Positions 28,811 through 37,800 of a stretch of 64,000 bases of DNA are shown here, piece by piece. Below the pieces are notes generated by a model. It was not told the origin of the DNA. It ran no database searches and worked only from the letters and a program-made list of their open reading frames with translations. Numbering within the stretch: the stretch's first letter is position 1; each line of letters opens with the position of its first letter. Origin of the DNA: Brevibacterium gallinarum (lineage in GTDB: Bacteria; Actinomycetota; Actinomycetes; Actinomycetales; Brevibacteriaceae); NCBI RefSeq assembly GCF_014836885.1, contig NZ_JACSPY010000003.1, positions 186,001-250,000 on the forward strand. Direction: 5' to 3'. The position numbers were made by a program, and so were the translations under genes.

Positions 28811-28829
28811 GCGTCAGTCCGACTGAGCG
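28798..28829. repeat. 16-bp direct repeat of a palindrome holding two convergent stop codons
   Basis: TCAGTCGGACTGAGCG at 28798-28813 and TCAGTCCGACTGAGCG at 28814-28829. The first 13 bases of each are a near-palindrome. TGA of the first copy ends ceoC. TCA of the second is the stop of the OB-fold gene. Both proteins end in QSD. Confidence 0.95.
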
Positions 28830-29182
28830 TCGATGAGCTCGTAGCGCGGGTTGAGCGCTGTCAGCACCGTCGAGTCGCTGAGAGTGAAGCAGCCGGTCAG
28901 CAGCAGGGTGCGTCCGGCGGTGATGCCGGGGATGTCGCGCATGCCCAGGAAGCGGGCGTGCACGACCCCGGTGCCGTCGGAGACGCTGATGTCCAGGCGC
29001 GGGCTGGACTGAGGCACAGACCGGGTGAGGGCGACGACGACCCCGCCGACGGTCACCTCACGGCGCGCGGTGATCTCAGCGATCGGGGTCGTGCCCTCCA
29101 GGTGGGACAGCCGGCGGTGGACGTCCTCGGCGTCAGTCGAGTCCGTTGAGCCGAACCGTTCGAGGAAGCGCGTGAGCAGCAT
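28814..29182 (-). CDS. OB-fold nucleic-acid-binding protein
   Basis: 122 residues, a single OB-fold domain of the tRNA-anticodon/RecG-wedge kind: PIAEITARREVTVGGVVVALT, LDISVSDGTGVVHARFLG and [16 protein letters not shown]. It corresponds in position to Rv2694c of Mycobacterium, where it sits between the ceo genes and the DUF3710 gene. Role unknown, probably binding single-stranded nucleic acid. It starts 11 bases after the DUF3710 stop and is likely in that operon. The DUF3159 membrane-protein gene that normally separates it from the trk pair is missing here. Confidence 0.85.
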   Translation of the reverse strand: MLLTRFLERFGSTDSTDAEDVHRRLSHLEGTTPIAEITARREVTVGGVVVALTRSVPQSSPRLDISVSDGTGVVHARFLGMRDIPGITAGRTLLLTGCFTLSDSTVLTALNPRYELIDAQSD

Positions 29183-29193
29183 GGGCGTGGGGG

Positions 29194-30042
29194 TCAGCGG
29201 ACTTCCGTGATCTCGGGGCCGCGCTCGAAGGGATTGATGTCGTCCTTGTTCTCAGCTTCCTCGGCGGAGTCGTCGGCCTTCTGCTTCTGCGGTGCGGTCA
29301 GCGGCAGCAGCTCGCGCGGCGGCATCGGCTCGGTGCCGCGGTGGACGACGATGTTGCGGAACTGCTCAACGAACAGTGCACGCACCTCCTCATCGTCGAT
29401 CGCCTTGCCGGAGAACACGCCGCGGATGAACCAGCGCGGTCCGTCAACGCCGGCGAACCGGGCGATGCGCAGTCCCTTCCGGCCGTCGGGTGCGGTGGCC
29501 GGAATGCGGGTGAGCAGCTCACGTCCGAGCTCGGTGTAGAGCTCATCGGTCTGCCCGCCGCGCTGGCTGATGTTCTGCTCGATCTGGCCGCGCACGGAGT
29601 TCCACACGCCTTCGGAAGTGGGCGCGGCGAAGACCTGCAGCTGCAGTGCACCGCCGCTGTGCTGGATGGTCACCGCGACGATCTTGTTGGTCTTCTCTTC
29701 GGCGTCCAGGCGCACCTGCATGCCGTCGCGCACCGGCACCTGGAGGGCACCGAGGTCGATGCGATGGACGTCGGGGAACTCCTCTTCCGAGTCGAAGGGG
29801 CCCTTCTCATCGCGGTCGAGCGGGGCAGCCTTGGCGAACTCCTCGTCTTCGTCGTCGTCATCGTCGGCTGCCTCGGCTGCGGCGAACGGGCCTGCCGGCT
29901 CATCGCTGTCATCGGAGCTGTCGGCAGCGGTGGGCTCGTCGTCAGCGACGTCGTCGTCGGCGACGGTGTCGGTAGTTGTGTCGAGTTCCTCGTCGATGTC
30001 GTCGCTGCGCTTCTTCTTGGAGAAAATGTCGAACAGTCCCAT
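29194..30042 (-). CDS. DUF3710 family protein
   Basis: 282 residues. A basic start (FDIFSKKKRSDD) leads into an acidic region of about 85 residues full of Asp/Glu/Ala. The conserved DUF3710 domain then follows, recognised by VHRIDLGALQVPVRDGMQVRL and GPRWFIRGVFSGKA. The last 40 residues are Lys/Glu-rich. The family is actinobacterial and of unknown function, and its place next to dut and the OB-fold gene is conserved in Mycobacterium (Rv2696c). AGGAAGGA precedes the ATG. No membrane segment. Confidence 0.88.
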   Translation of the reverse strand: MGLFDIFSKKKRSDDIDEELDTTTDTVADDDVADDEPTAADSSDDSDEPAGPFAAAEAADDDDDEDEEFAKAAPLDRDEKGPFDSEEEFPDVHRIDLGALQVPVRDGMQVRLDAEEKTNKIVAVTIQHSGGALQLQVFAAPTSEGVWNSVRGQIEQNISQRGGQTDELYTELGRELLTRIPATAPDGRKGLRIARFAGVDGPRWFIRGVFSGKAIDDEEVRALFVEQFRNIVVHRGTEPMPPRELLPLTAPQKQKADDSAEEAENKDDINPFERGPEITEVR

Positions 30043-30090
30043 GGTTCCTTCCTCAGCGGATGGTCGTCAGTGTAGTCCTCTGGCCGAGGG

Positions 30091-30567
30091 TCAGTGCCGC
30101 GGATCGTGTTCGCCGGCGGTGAACCCTCCGGTGGATCCGAAGCCGCGGTCGCTGCGCTCGGAGTCCTCCAGGCTGTCGACGAGGCAGAAGTCGGCGTGGA
30201 TGACCCGCTGGATGATGAGCTGGGCGATGCGGTCGCCGCGGCGGATCGTGTAGGCGGCGTGCAGGTCGACGTTGATGAGCGGCACTCTGATCTCGCCGCG
30301 GTACCCGGCGTCGATCGTGCCGGGGCTGTTGACGACGGTGATCCCGTGCTTCGACGACAGTCCGGAGCGCGGGTGCACGAACCCCGCGTAGCCCTCCGGC
30401 AGGGCGATCGCAATGCCGGTGCCGACTGTTCGGCGCTGACTCGGCTCGAGCACCACGTCTTCGGTTGCACACAGATCGGCACCGGCGTCGCCGCGGTGTC
30501 CGTAGGAGGGCAGGGCGATATCCGGGTCGAGCTGTCTGATCTCTATCCGCAGTTCTTCATATGCCAC
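30091..30567 (-). CDS. dut: dUTP diphosphatase
   Basis: Hydrolyses dUTP to dUMP, keeping uracil out of DNA. 158 residues, trimeric dUTPase type. Motifs in order: SYGHRGDAGADL, HPRSGLSSKHGI, NSPGTIDAGYRGEI with the catalytic Asp, RRGDRIAQLI, and the C-terminal arm RSDRGFGSTGG. I choose the GTG at 30567 because it gives the normal family length and a TAGAGT box lies eight bases before it. A longer frame upstream has no coding likeness. Divergent from the DUF3093 gene, as dut and Rv2698 are in Mycobacterium. Confidence 0.95.
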   Translation of the reverse strand: MAYEELRIEIRQLDPDIALPSYGHRGDAGADLCATEDVVLEPSQRRTVGTGIAIALPEGYAGFVHPRSGLSSKHGITVVNSPGTIDAGYRGEIRVPLINVDLHAAYTIRRGDRIAQLIIQRVIHADFCLVDSLEDSERSDRGFGSTGGFTAGEHDPRH

Positions 30568-30678
30568 ATTGACGCACTCTAGCCCGGTACCCGAGTCAGT
30601 GCCACCGTCGCAGGACGTCCGGGTCTCCCCGACCTGGTCTGGCTGCTGCCGGTCGCTGGCCTGTGGGATACTCGAGGC

Positions 30679-31143
30679 ATGCCCGCCACGACTGATTCCT
30701 CGAACACTGTGCGCTACCGTGAACGGCTCTGGCCGACCTTCGGCTGGTGGTTCGTTGCAGCGTTTCTGTCCGCGATGACGGCAGCGATCGTCTTCCCCGT
30801 CTGGAGCTGGGGCGCGATCGTGGTCCCTATCGTCGTCTTCGCACTGGTGGCCGTGTGGCTGCGGTCGGCTTCGGCGGTCATCATCGTCACCGACACCGAG
30901 TTCATCGCAGGGCCGGCGCATATCGAGCGCAGCTTCATCGCGGAGGCTCAGCCCTGTGACAAGGCGCAGTCCTTCGCCGAGCGCGGGCCGCTGCTCGACG
31001 CGCTGGCCTTCCTCATGCTCCGGCCGTGGGAGCCGCGGCTGGTCAAGGTCATCATCGACGACCCGGACGATCCGACACCGTACTGGCTGGTGTCGTCGAA
31101 GGATCCGCAGGCACTGGCTGCTGCGCTGAATTCACAGCGCTGA
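30679..31143 (+). CDS. DUF3093 family membrane protein
   Basis: 154 residues. Two transmembrane helices at about residues 20-40 and 45-63 (FGWWFVAAFLSAMTAAIVF, WGAIVVPIVVFALVAVWL), then a cytosolic domain with VTDTEFIAGPAHIERSF and PYWLVSSKDPQALAAAL. This is the DUF3093 pattern (PH-like domain), conserved beside dut. Function unknown. GATACT six bases before the ATG suggests a leaderless message. A strong hairpin separates it from the convergent DUF4193 gene. Confidence 0.88.
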   Translation: MPATTDSSNTVRYRERLWPTFGWWFVAAFLSAMTAAIVFPVWSWGAIVVPIVVFALVAVWLRSASAVIIVTDTEFIAGPAHIERSFIAEAQPCDKAQSFAERGPLLDALAFLMLRPWEPRLVKVIIDDPDDPTPYWLVSSKDPQALAAALNSQR

Positions 31144-31174
31144 GGCAGCGCCGCTCCTGAGGCTGGATGCGAAA

Positions 31175-31207
31175 GAGCACCGGCAATCCCTCAGGATTCC
31201 GGTGCTC
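31175..31207. terminator. Bidirectional terminator between DUF3093 and DUF4193 genes
   Basis: GAGCACCGG with CCGGTGCTC, extended inside by AATCC with GGATT, small loop. Confidence 0.85.
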
Positions 31208-31236
31208 CTATCGTCTTCTCTCAGCTCGCTCGCGGC

Positions 31237-31536
31237 TCAGCCGGCGCAGTCGGTGCAGATCGGCACGCCGCCGTCGTCGGTGGCCAGCTGCGAATGATGC
31301 CGCACAAGGAAGCACTCCATGCAGGTGAACTCGTCGTTCTGCTTCGGCAGCACACGCACCGACAGCTCCTCGTTGGACAGATCGGCACCTGGGAGTTCGA
31401 ACCCTTCTGCTGCAACCGCTTCGTCTTCATCGACTTGGCTGGCCTGCTGCTGATTCCGCTGAGCCTTCAGCTCTTCGAGGGAGTCACTGCTGAGTTCGTC
31501 TTCCTGCTTACGAGGTGCGTCGTAGTCTGTCGCCAT
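31237..31536 (-). CDS. DUF4193 family zinc-ribbon protein
   Basis: 99 residues. Acidic N-terminal half with MATDYDAPRK, then a short zinc-ribbon-like C-terminus with CMEC and CTDC about 25 residues apart (FTCMECFLVRHHSQL, GVPICTDCAG). DUF4193 is found throughout actinobacteria next to the dut-DUF3093 locus (Rv2699c). Its role is not established, and the fold is similar to small RNA-polymerase- or ribosome-binding proteins. GGAGAG lies 12 bases before the ATG. Confidence 0.9.
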   Translation of the reverse strand: MATDYDAPRKQEDELSSDSLEELKAQRNQQQASQVDEDEAVAAEGFELPGADLSNEELSVRVLPKQNDEFTCMECFLVRHHSQLATDDGGVPICTDCAG

Positions 31537-31794
31537 CTGGCCTGATCACTCTCCGCTGATATGTGAATTGGAGTGGACGGTCGCCATAGAGTACCACTCA
31601 TGCCTATGTCGTGACACCGTTTTGTATCTCATGGAATTGTGCACGCCATCGGGTCATTTCGCAACAGGAAGCCGGCAAAGACACTTGTGATTCACCACAT
31701 CGATGCTCAGACGATGCCGGCGTGCGGCACAAATGCGATGACGATGGGTAAGCTGAGACCTTGTCCACCGTTGTCGGAACGAGAAGGAAACTGC

Positions 31795-32022
31795 ATGAGC
31801 GAATTCGAGAATGAGCTTGATAAGCGCGTCAGCGAACTGCAGGAGCAGCTCGCGCAGGCACGCCGTGAAGACAATGAGCATCTCGTCGAGTCTCTCGTCG
31901 GCCAGCTCGAAGGAATCGTCGACCTGGCCGATGCCAATGATGTCGACACCGGTGCAATGAAGCGCGTCCTGGCCACCGAGACCGGGCAGATCCCGATCGT
32001 CGAGGATCCGAACGACAGCTGA
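31795..32022 (+). CDS. Small acidic coiled-coil protein of unknown function
   Basis: 75 residues, not recognised. The first 50 form a predicted amphipathic coiled coil with regular hydrophobic heptads (FENELDKRVSELQEQLAQA, then VESLVGQLEGIVDLADA), and the rest is an acidic tail ending IVEDPNDS. AAGGA eight bases upstream supports the ATG. An in-frame upstream extension to 31639 has no ribosome-binding site. It stands alone between DUF4193 and ferrochelatase and is closed by a perfect 16-bp hairpin. The position and acidic, coiled character would fit an RNA-polymerase or division accessory protein, but that is speculation. Confidence 0.75.
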   Translation: MSEFENELDKRVSELQEQLAQARREDNEHLVESLVGQLEGIVDLADANDVDTGAMKRVLATETGQIPIVEDPNDS

Positions 32023-32130
32023 GTCCCCCTCCCCTGAGCCGCCGTTCATCCCCGACCAGCATCGGAGCTCGGCTCCAGCGCTGAGACCCGTTCTCTGCCG
32101 AGTCAGGCGCCGCGCTCGCACCGCTGAACG

Positions 32131-32166
32131 CTCATGCCCTCACCTGTCAGCAGGTGAGGGCATGAG
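32131..32166. terminator. Bidirectional terminator before ferrochelatase 3' end
   Basis: 16-bp perfect inverted repeat (CTCATGCCCTCACCTG with CAGGTGAGGGCATGAG) around TCAG, between convergent genes. Confidence 0.9.
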
Positions 32167-32186
32167 TGTGCAGCAGGGAGGAGACA

Positions 32187-33308
32187 TCAGCCTGCAGCGG
32201 ATTCCCACTGCGGGAGAACGGGCTTGTCCCGCATTCCCCGGCAGCATTCGATCGAGCACGCGCCGCTGCCGGGAACCAGCGGGCCCTCCGGGGTGACCGC
32301 CGGCGCCTCGACGTCCTCACCGCGGCGCTGGGCGGCCCGCTCTTCGACGAGATCGACGAGTCCGGAGACGAAGGCCTCATGCGTGCCGACGGTGGCGGCC
32401 CGGGTGAAGGCCATCCCGAGTTCGCCAGCAGTCTCCTTGGCCTCGGTGTCGAGGTCGAACTTGACCTCCATATGATCGGAGACAAATCCGATCGGCACCA
32501 GGATGACGCCTTCGACGCCCTCGGCCTTCAGCTCTGCCATCCGGTCGTTGACGTCTGGTTCGAGCCACGGCACATGCGGCGGGCCGGAGCGGGAGCAGTA
32601 GACGAGTTCAGCGTCGCGCGTCAGCTCGCCGCCGAGCTGGTCGGCGATCCAGTCGATAAGCTGCTGGTGCTGGCCCTGGTAGCCGGCGGTCCGGACCTCG
32701 GATGCCGACTGCATGGCGTTCGGGATCGAGTGTGTGACGTAGAGCAGCCGGTGCTTGGCGGGGTCGATCTCTCCGACCTGTGCGCGGAAGTCAGTCAGGG
32801 CAGCGCGCACTGCATCGAGTTCGGCTTGGGCGAATCCCGGATGGTTGTAGTACTGGCGGATCTTGTCGATCTCGACATCGATGCCGTCGTCAGCAAGCTG
32901 AGCCGTCACGCCGGCGAAGTCTTCGCGGTACTGGCGGCACGAGGAGTAGGAGGAGTACGCCGAGGTGTCGATGGCGAGGAACGTGCGTGCTCCTGCTGCT
33001 GCGCGCTCACGCAGCACATCGGCCAGGAATGGGTCCCAATTGCGGTTGCCCCACAGCACTGGGGCGTCGATTCCGCGTGCGGCGAAGGCATCCTCGAGCG
33101 CAGACTTGAGCGCTCGGTTCTGTTCGTTGATCGGTGAGCGGCCGCCGAAGGAGTAGTAGTGCTCGCCGACTTCGGTGAGGCGTTCGTCTGGGATGCCGCG
33201 CCCGCGTGTGACGTTCTGGAGGAACGGCAGCACGTCTTCGGGGCGTTCCGGCCCGCCGAAGGACATGAGCACGACTGCGTCAAAGGGTTTGAGATTCGAA
33301 GTGGTCAC
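32187..33308 (-). CDS. hemH: Coproporphyrin ferrochelatase (HemH/CpfC)
   Basis: Inserts iron into coproporphyrin III, the step between HemG and HemQ. 373 residues. It opens with DAVVLMSFGGPERPEDVLPFL, has the YYNHPGF region and LYVTHSIPNAM with the metal-site His, and SGPPHVPWLEPD. A Cys in SYSSCRQYRED and three in GACSIECC near the C-terminus match the ligands of the 2Fe-2S cluster known from actinobacterial ferrochelatases. The GTG at 33308 is chosen because TAGAAT lies seven bases before it. An ATG nine bases upstream would overlap that box. It stands apart from the hemE-hemG-hemQ operon. Confidence 0.93.
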   Translation of the reverse strand: MTTSNLKPFDAVVLMSFGGPERPEDVLPFLQNVTRGRGIPDERLTEVGEHYYSFGGRSPINEQNRALKSALEDAFAARGIDAPVLWGNRNWDPFLADVLRERAAAGARTFLAIDTSAYSSYSSCRQYREDFAGVTAQLADDGIDVEIDKIRQYYNHPGFAQAELDAVRAALTDFRAQVGEIDPAKHRLLYVTHSIPNAMQSASEVRTAGYQGQHQQLIDWIADQLGGELTRDAELVYCSRSGPPHVPWLEPDVNDRMAELKAEGVEGVILVPIGFVSDHMEVKFDLDTEAKETAGELGMAFTRAATVGTHEAFVSGLVDLVEERAAQRRGEDVEAPAVTPEGPLVPGSGACSIECCRGMRDKPVLPQWESAAG

Positions 33309-33315
33309 GGGCTCC

Positions 33316-33321
33316 ATTCTA
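33316..33321 (-). promoter_or_regulatory. -10 box of leaderless hemH mRNA
   Basis: TAGAAT seven bases before the GTG at 33308. The stretch from TAGAATGGAGC to the start codon is nearly identical to that of hisD. Confidence 0.6.
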
Positions 33322-33457
33322 GGACCTCGGCGGTCCCTCGCCACGGCGGTCAGGCTGGTGGGAGCGTCTGTCTCACGACTCGCCCGCATATCTGCGCGGT
33401 TTGCCGTTGCCGGTGTGACACGATCGGATTCAACCGGATTATGTGGAAGGTGAGGCA

Positions 33458-34747
33458 ATGACGGAGCTGACGTTTCGCGGTGTGCACAGCGACGGCGAGC
33501 ACCTGCAGCTGAGCGACGCCGCCGGCAATGACTATCTCCTCCTGATCGACGAAAGCCTCTACGCTGCCATCCGCGCCCACCGGCTCGAGTCGGCTGCGCA
33601 GAAGCAGCAGCGTCACGGCCAGCAGGTCCGCCCGCGGGACATCCAGGCGATGATCCGCTCGGGCATGACCGCAGAGGAAGTCGCCGATGCCACCGGGGAA
33701 TCCCTGGAGCACATCCGCCGCTACGAGCATCCAGTGCTCGCTGAGCGCGGGCACATCTCCCGGCAGGCGCGGGAGACCCTCGTCTATCCGGACAGTTCTC
33801 CCGATGATTCACCCTCCCCGCTCGTCCGTCTGTGCGAAGAGCGTTTGAAGCTGCGTGATGTCGATATCGAGACGATGTCCTGGGATGCCTGGAAGCAGAA
33901 TTCCGGAAGCTGGTATGTCGAGCTGTCCTTCATCGCAGCTGATCGCCGGCGCCGCGCGGGCTGGGAGTACTCACGTGGCTCGATGATCCCTCTTGACGAT
34001 GAGGCACGCTGGCTGGCCGATTCCGGCCCGACGGATTCGGGTCCGATCCCGAACTACGGCTCCGGCAGCGAACGTGCCTACAACGCTGAACATCAGGATT
34101 CCTCGGGATCGGATGCCACACCGCTGCGCGACCACCAGGCGGAGACCGGCCGCATCCTCGAAAGCCTCCGCCGCCGGCGCAGCCGCAGCGCTGAGACCGG
34201 CGCGCTCGATTCGCAGAACCCGCGCACCGATGGACCCGTTCCTGGTGTCGATCCGGCCGAAGCCGCTGCAGATGCACCGGTACAGCCGGTTCCGCAGCAG
34301 CAGAGCCGCGGACGCCTGCACGCTGTTGCCGATGCGCCGGCAGCCCGGCCAGACGGTGCGCATACAGCGCTCAGCGCCCCGGAGGAGGCCGACGACGCTG
34401 GACGCCTTCCGCTGCCGGCCGAGCAGCCCGGCAGCAGCCAGTCGGCGGCACCCGGTGGTGCCGCGCAGTCGACCTTCGACATCTTCGATGATCAGCCCTC
34501 GCTGCTCGATGAGCCCGGTGTCAGCGATGGCCGCAACTCGACACAGCCGATCATGACGTCGCAGCCGGATGCACCGCAGGCAGGCAGCCCGGCCGCAGCC
34601 GAGCCCACGAGCGGTGGTTCCGCCTCGGGCAGTGCGGCAGATTCCGGTGAGAGCGCAGAGCCGGCCGGTGAGGAGCCGAAGAAGAAGAACGGCCGGTCCT
34701 CGGTTCCCAGCTGGGACGAGATCATGTTCGGCACCAAACGCGACTGA
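33458..34747 (+). CDS. sepH: Septation protein SepH
   Basis: 429 residues. The N-terminal DUF3071 domain (about 1-170) holds LTFRGVHSDGEHLQLSD and a helix-turn-helix-like VRPRDIQAMIRSGMTAEEVA. A long Pro/Ala/Ser linker leads to the short conserved C-terminal end KKKNGRSSVPSWDEIMFG. In Streptomyces SepH binds FtsZ directly and promotes its assembly at the septum. The start at 33458 is set by GGAAGGTGAGG just upstream. A GTG five codons earlier lies in that ribosome-binding site. Together with ftsZ, sepF and wag31 at 60-64 kb it makes a nearly full actinobacterial division set in this window. Confidence 0.92.
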   Translation: MTELTFRGVHSDGEHLQLSDAAGNDYLLLIDESLYAAIRAHRLESAAQKQQRHGQQVRPRDIQAMIRSGMTAEEVADATGESLEHIRRYEHPVLAERGHISRQARETLVYPDSSPDDSPSPLVRLCEERLKLRDVDIETMSWDAWKQNSGSWYVELSFIAADRRRRAGWEYSRGSMIPLDDEARWLADSGPTDSGPIPNYGSGSERAYNAEHQDSSGSDATPLRDHQAETGRILESLRRRRSRSAETGALDSQNPRTDGPVPGVDPAEAAADAPVQPVPQQQSRGRLHAVADAPAARPDGAHTALSAPEEADDAGRLPLPAEQPGSSQSAAPGGAAQSTFDIFDDQPSLLDEPGVSDGRNSTQPIMTSQPDAPQAGSPAAAEPTSGGSASGSAADSGESAEPAGEEPKKKNGRSSVPSWDEIMFGTKRD

Positions 34748-34759
34748 CCTTCTGAGCGG

Positions 34760-34795
34760 AGCCGGTTGAGCAGGAGACCTCCTGGTCAACCGGCT
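34760..34795. terminator. Bidirectional terminator between sepH and cydDC
   Basis: AGCCGGTTGA with TCAACCGGCT, extended inside by CAGGA with TCCTG. Confidence 0.85.
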
Positions 34796-34810
34796 CTTGT
34801 CATGCCGGGC

Positions 34811-37800
34811 TCACAGATGCGCCGGGATTCGGCCGGTCAGCCGGACGGGGATGTCGGAATCGGCGATGAGGGTCGGATCGTGCGTGACGAGGACGACGAG
34901 TTCCTCGCTCAGTCCCCTGCGCAGGTCGGCCATGAGCGCGGCTGCCATCTCCTCATCGAGGTGGGCGGTCGGCTCATCGAGGACCACCACCTCGGCGTCG
35001 GCCAGCAGGGTGCGCGCAACGGCCAGGCGCTGCCGCTGGCCACCGGACAGATGCCCGCCGCCGGCACCGATCCGCTCGTCGAGTCCGATGTCGGCGGCAA
35101 GCGCACCGAGTCCGACGCGTTCGAGCGCCGACTGCAGCTCAGCGTCGCTGGGTCTGTCCTCGCGCGGACGGGCGATGAGCAGGTTCGCCCGCAGCGTCGA
35201 GTCGAAGACGTGCGCTTCCTGCGGGCACCACGAGATCCGGCCGGCCAGGTCCATCGGCAGGCAGGTGAGTGCGTCGGTGTCGTTGAGCTGGTAGCGGCCG
35301 GTGCGCGGGTCGAGGAACCGCAGCAGCACGCTTACAAGCGTCGTCTTGCCCGCACCTGACGGGCCGGTGACAGCAGCCACCCCACCGCGGGGCAGCACGG
35401 CGCTGAGGCCGGTGAAGACGTCGGTCCGGGTGCCCGGCCAGCGCGCCGAGATGTCGGACAGCGTCAGCTCGGTGATCCGTTCGGGGCTCACCCCGGTGGC
35501 AAGACCGCCTGCGTCGTCTGCCGGATCGAGATCGTCGACGCGGGCGAGGATCCGTGCCAGTCCCGGCCACTGCTGGACAGCGGACAGCGAGTCGGCGAAG
35601 GCGTCGATGAGCGCCAGCGGCAGCAGCACGGTGACGGCGAGCAGTTCGCCGCTGAGCTCACCGGCTGAGACCTGGCCGGCGAGCACCGGGATCATGATGA
35701 TGCCGGTGAGCACACCTACAGCGGTGATGATGCCCTCTCCGAGACCAGTGGCGCGGATCGCTGCTGATTCGTAGGCCGCTGCCGAGGCGTCAGCGCGTGT
35801 GAACTGTGCCGCGGCCGGTGCGGTGCGGCTCGCGGCGATGAGGTCCTCACGGGCATAGAGCAGACGCGAGAGCACGCCGAGTGCCTGCTGCCGAACCGTC
35901 AGTGCTGCACTGCTGGCCGCGCGGTCTGCCCGCACCGTCGCCCACGGTGCGGCACCCAGGCACAGCAGACCGCCGACGAGCATGATGAGTGCGGCTTCCC
36001 AGGCGATGACGGCCAGCGTGCCCACTGCGGCGAGCGTCACGCCGAGGGCGACGACTGGGGGCAGCACGACACGGGGGGCGATGTCGCGAATGTCGTCGAC
36101 ATCGGCGATGAAGCGCGTGAGTGCGATGTCGCCGCGCAGCAGGGTGCGGTTGGCGGTGCCGGCGCGGGCGAAGCCGATCCACATCCGCTCCCGCAGGTCG
36201 ATGAGGGCACGCAGCACCGCGTCGTGCAGGGCCAGTCGCTGCAGGTAGGTGAACACCGCCCGAGACAGTCCGAAGAAACGCACGCCGACGATCGCGACGA
36301 GCAGGTACATGATCGGCGGCTGGGCAGATGCGCGGACGATGAGCCAGGCGGAGACGCCGGTGAGTGCAGCGCCGGCGGCGACAGCAGCGACGCCGTAGAA
36401 GACAGCCAGCCAGAACTTCACCGAGCGCATGTCGACTGCCGTTGCCAGCCGGCGCAGCAGCGTGCCCGTCGGCACGGCCGGCGCAGCTGTCTGCTCATCG
36501 GCTGCAGCTGTGTCCCGGCTGCCAGCCGGGACTGCTGGATAGCCCGCCGTCGTGTCGGCTGCGGATGCAGCGGGGACGGAGCGGTCGGTGACCGCCGGTC
36601 GCGCGGCGGATGTCAGACGGATGTGTGCGTCGGCTTCGGAGACGAGGGTCTCGTCGTGGGTCGCGGCGATGACCGGGCGAATGCGCGCGAGCCGGTGCAG
36701 GGTCTGCCGCACCGCGGCTGCGGCAGCGGCGTCGAGGTGGGCGGTCGGTTCGTCGACGAGGATAAGTTCGGCGTCGCGCTGGGCGCACACGCGGGCGATG
36801 GCCAGCCGGCGCTGCTCCCCCGGGCTCAGCGCAGCGCATGGCATCTCAGGGTCGACGTCGAGAGCTGCAGCGGCGGAGATCTCGATGGTCTCCTCGGTAG
36901 TGAGCTCACGGCCGGCGTACAGCGAGAGCTCTTCGATGACCGTCGGTGCGAACATCCGCGGGCCCTGCCCGGCATAGGCGACGCGGGCGGGGACGCCGGT
37001 GAGGCTGCCGGTGATGCGGCATTCTGCTGTCTCGGTGCTGCGGACCAAGCCTGCGAGCACGCCGAGCAGCGTGCTCTTGCCCGATCCGGAGGTGCCGGTG
37101 ACCGCGGTGAGGCCGGTGCCCGGCACCTCGGCGGTCAGCGGCGGCAGTGCCGGCTGCTGGCGGGAGGCGTAGGAGACGCTGAGCTCGGTGAAGGTGACCG
37201 GGGTGCCGGCAGGGCCCGTCTCCGGGCTGTCAGGTGCCGGTGTGAGTCCGAGGCGCTCGGCGACAGGGTGCTCGGTCATGGCCGAGACACGGTCGTAGGC
37301 GGCGACGCCGTTCTCGGTCGAGTGGAATGCCGCCCCCAGACGGCGCAGCGGGAGGAAGCACTCCGGGGCGAGGATGAGGGCGAAGAGCCCCGCCTCCAGG
37401 CCCATGTGACCGTAGACGAGCCGCACGCCGATGAAGACTGCCACGACCGCGACTGAGATGGTGGCGATGAGCTCCAATGCCAGAGCGCTGATGAAGGCCA
37501 CACGCAGGGTCTGCATGGTGGTGGCGCGATAGCTGGTGCTCATGCGCCGCAGTGCGGCGGTCTGCGCGGCGACTCGGCCGAGGCCGACGAGGACGGGCAG
37601 GCCGCGGGCGAGTTCGACGATGTTGGTCGAGAGCTGGTCGAGCGCGCGCGTGGCGTCGGCGACGCGGTTCTCGGTGTAGCGGCCGATGAGGATCATGAAC
37701 ATCGGCACGAGCGGCAGGGTCAGGATGAGGATCAGCGAGCTGACCCAGTCGGTGAAGAGGACCCGGACGATGATGAGGCCGGGGATGAGCGCACTGGCCA

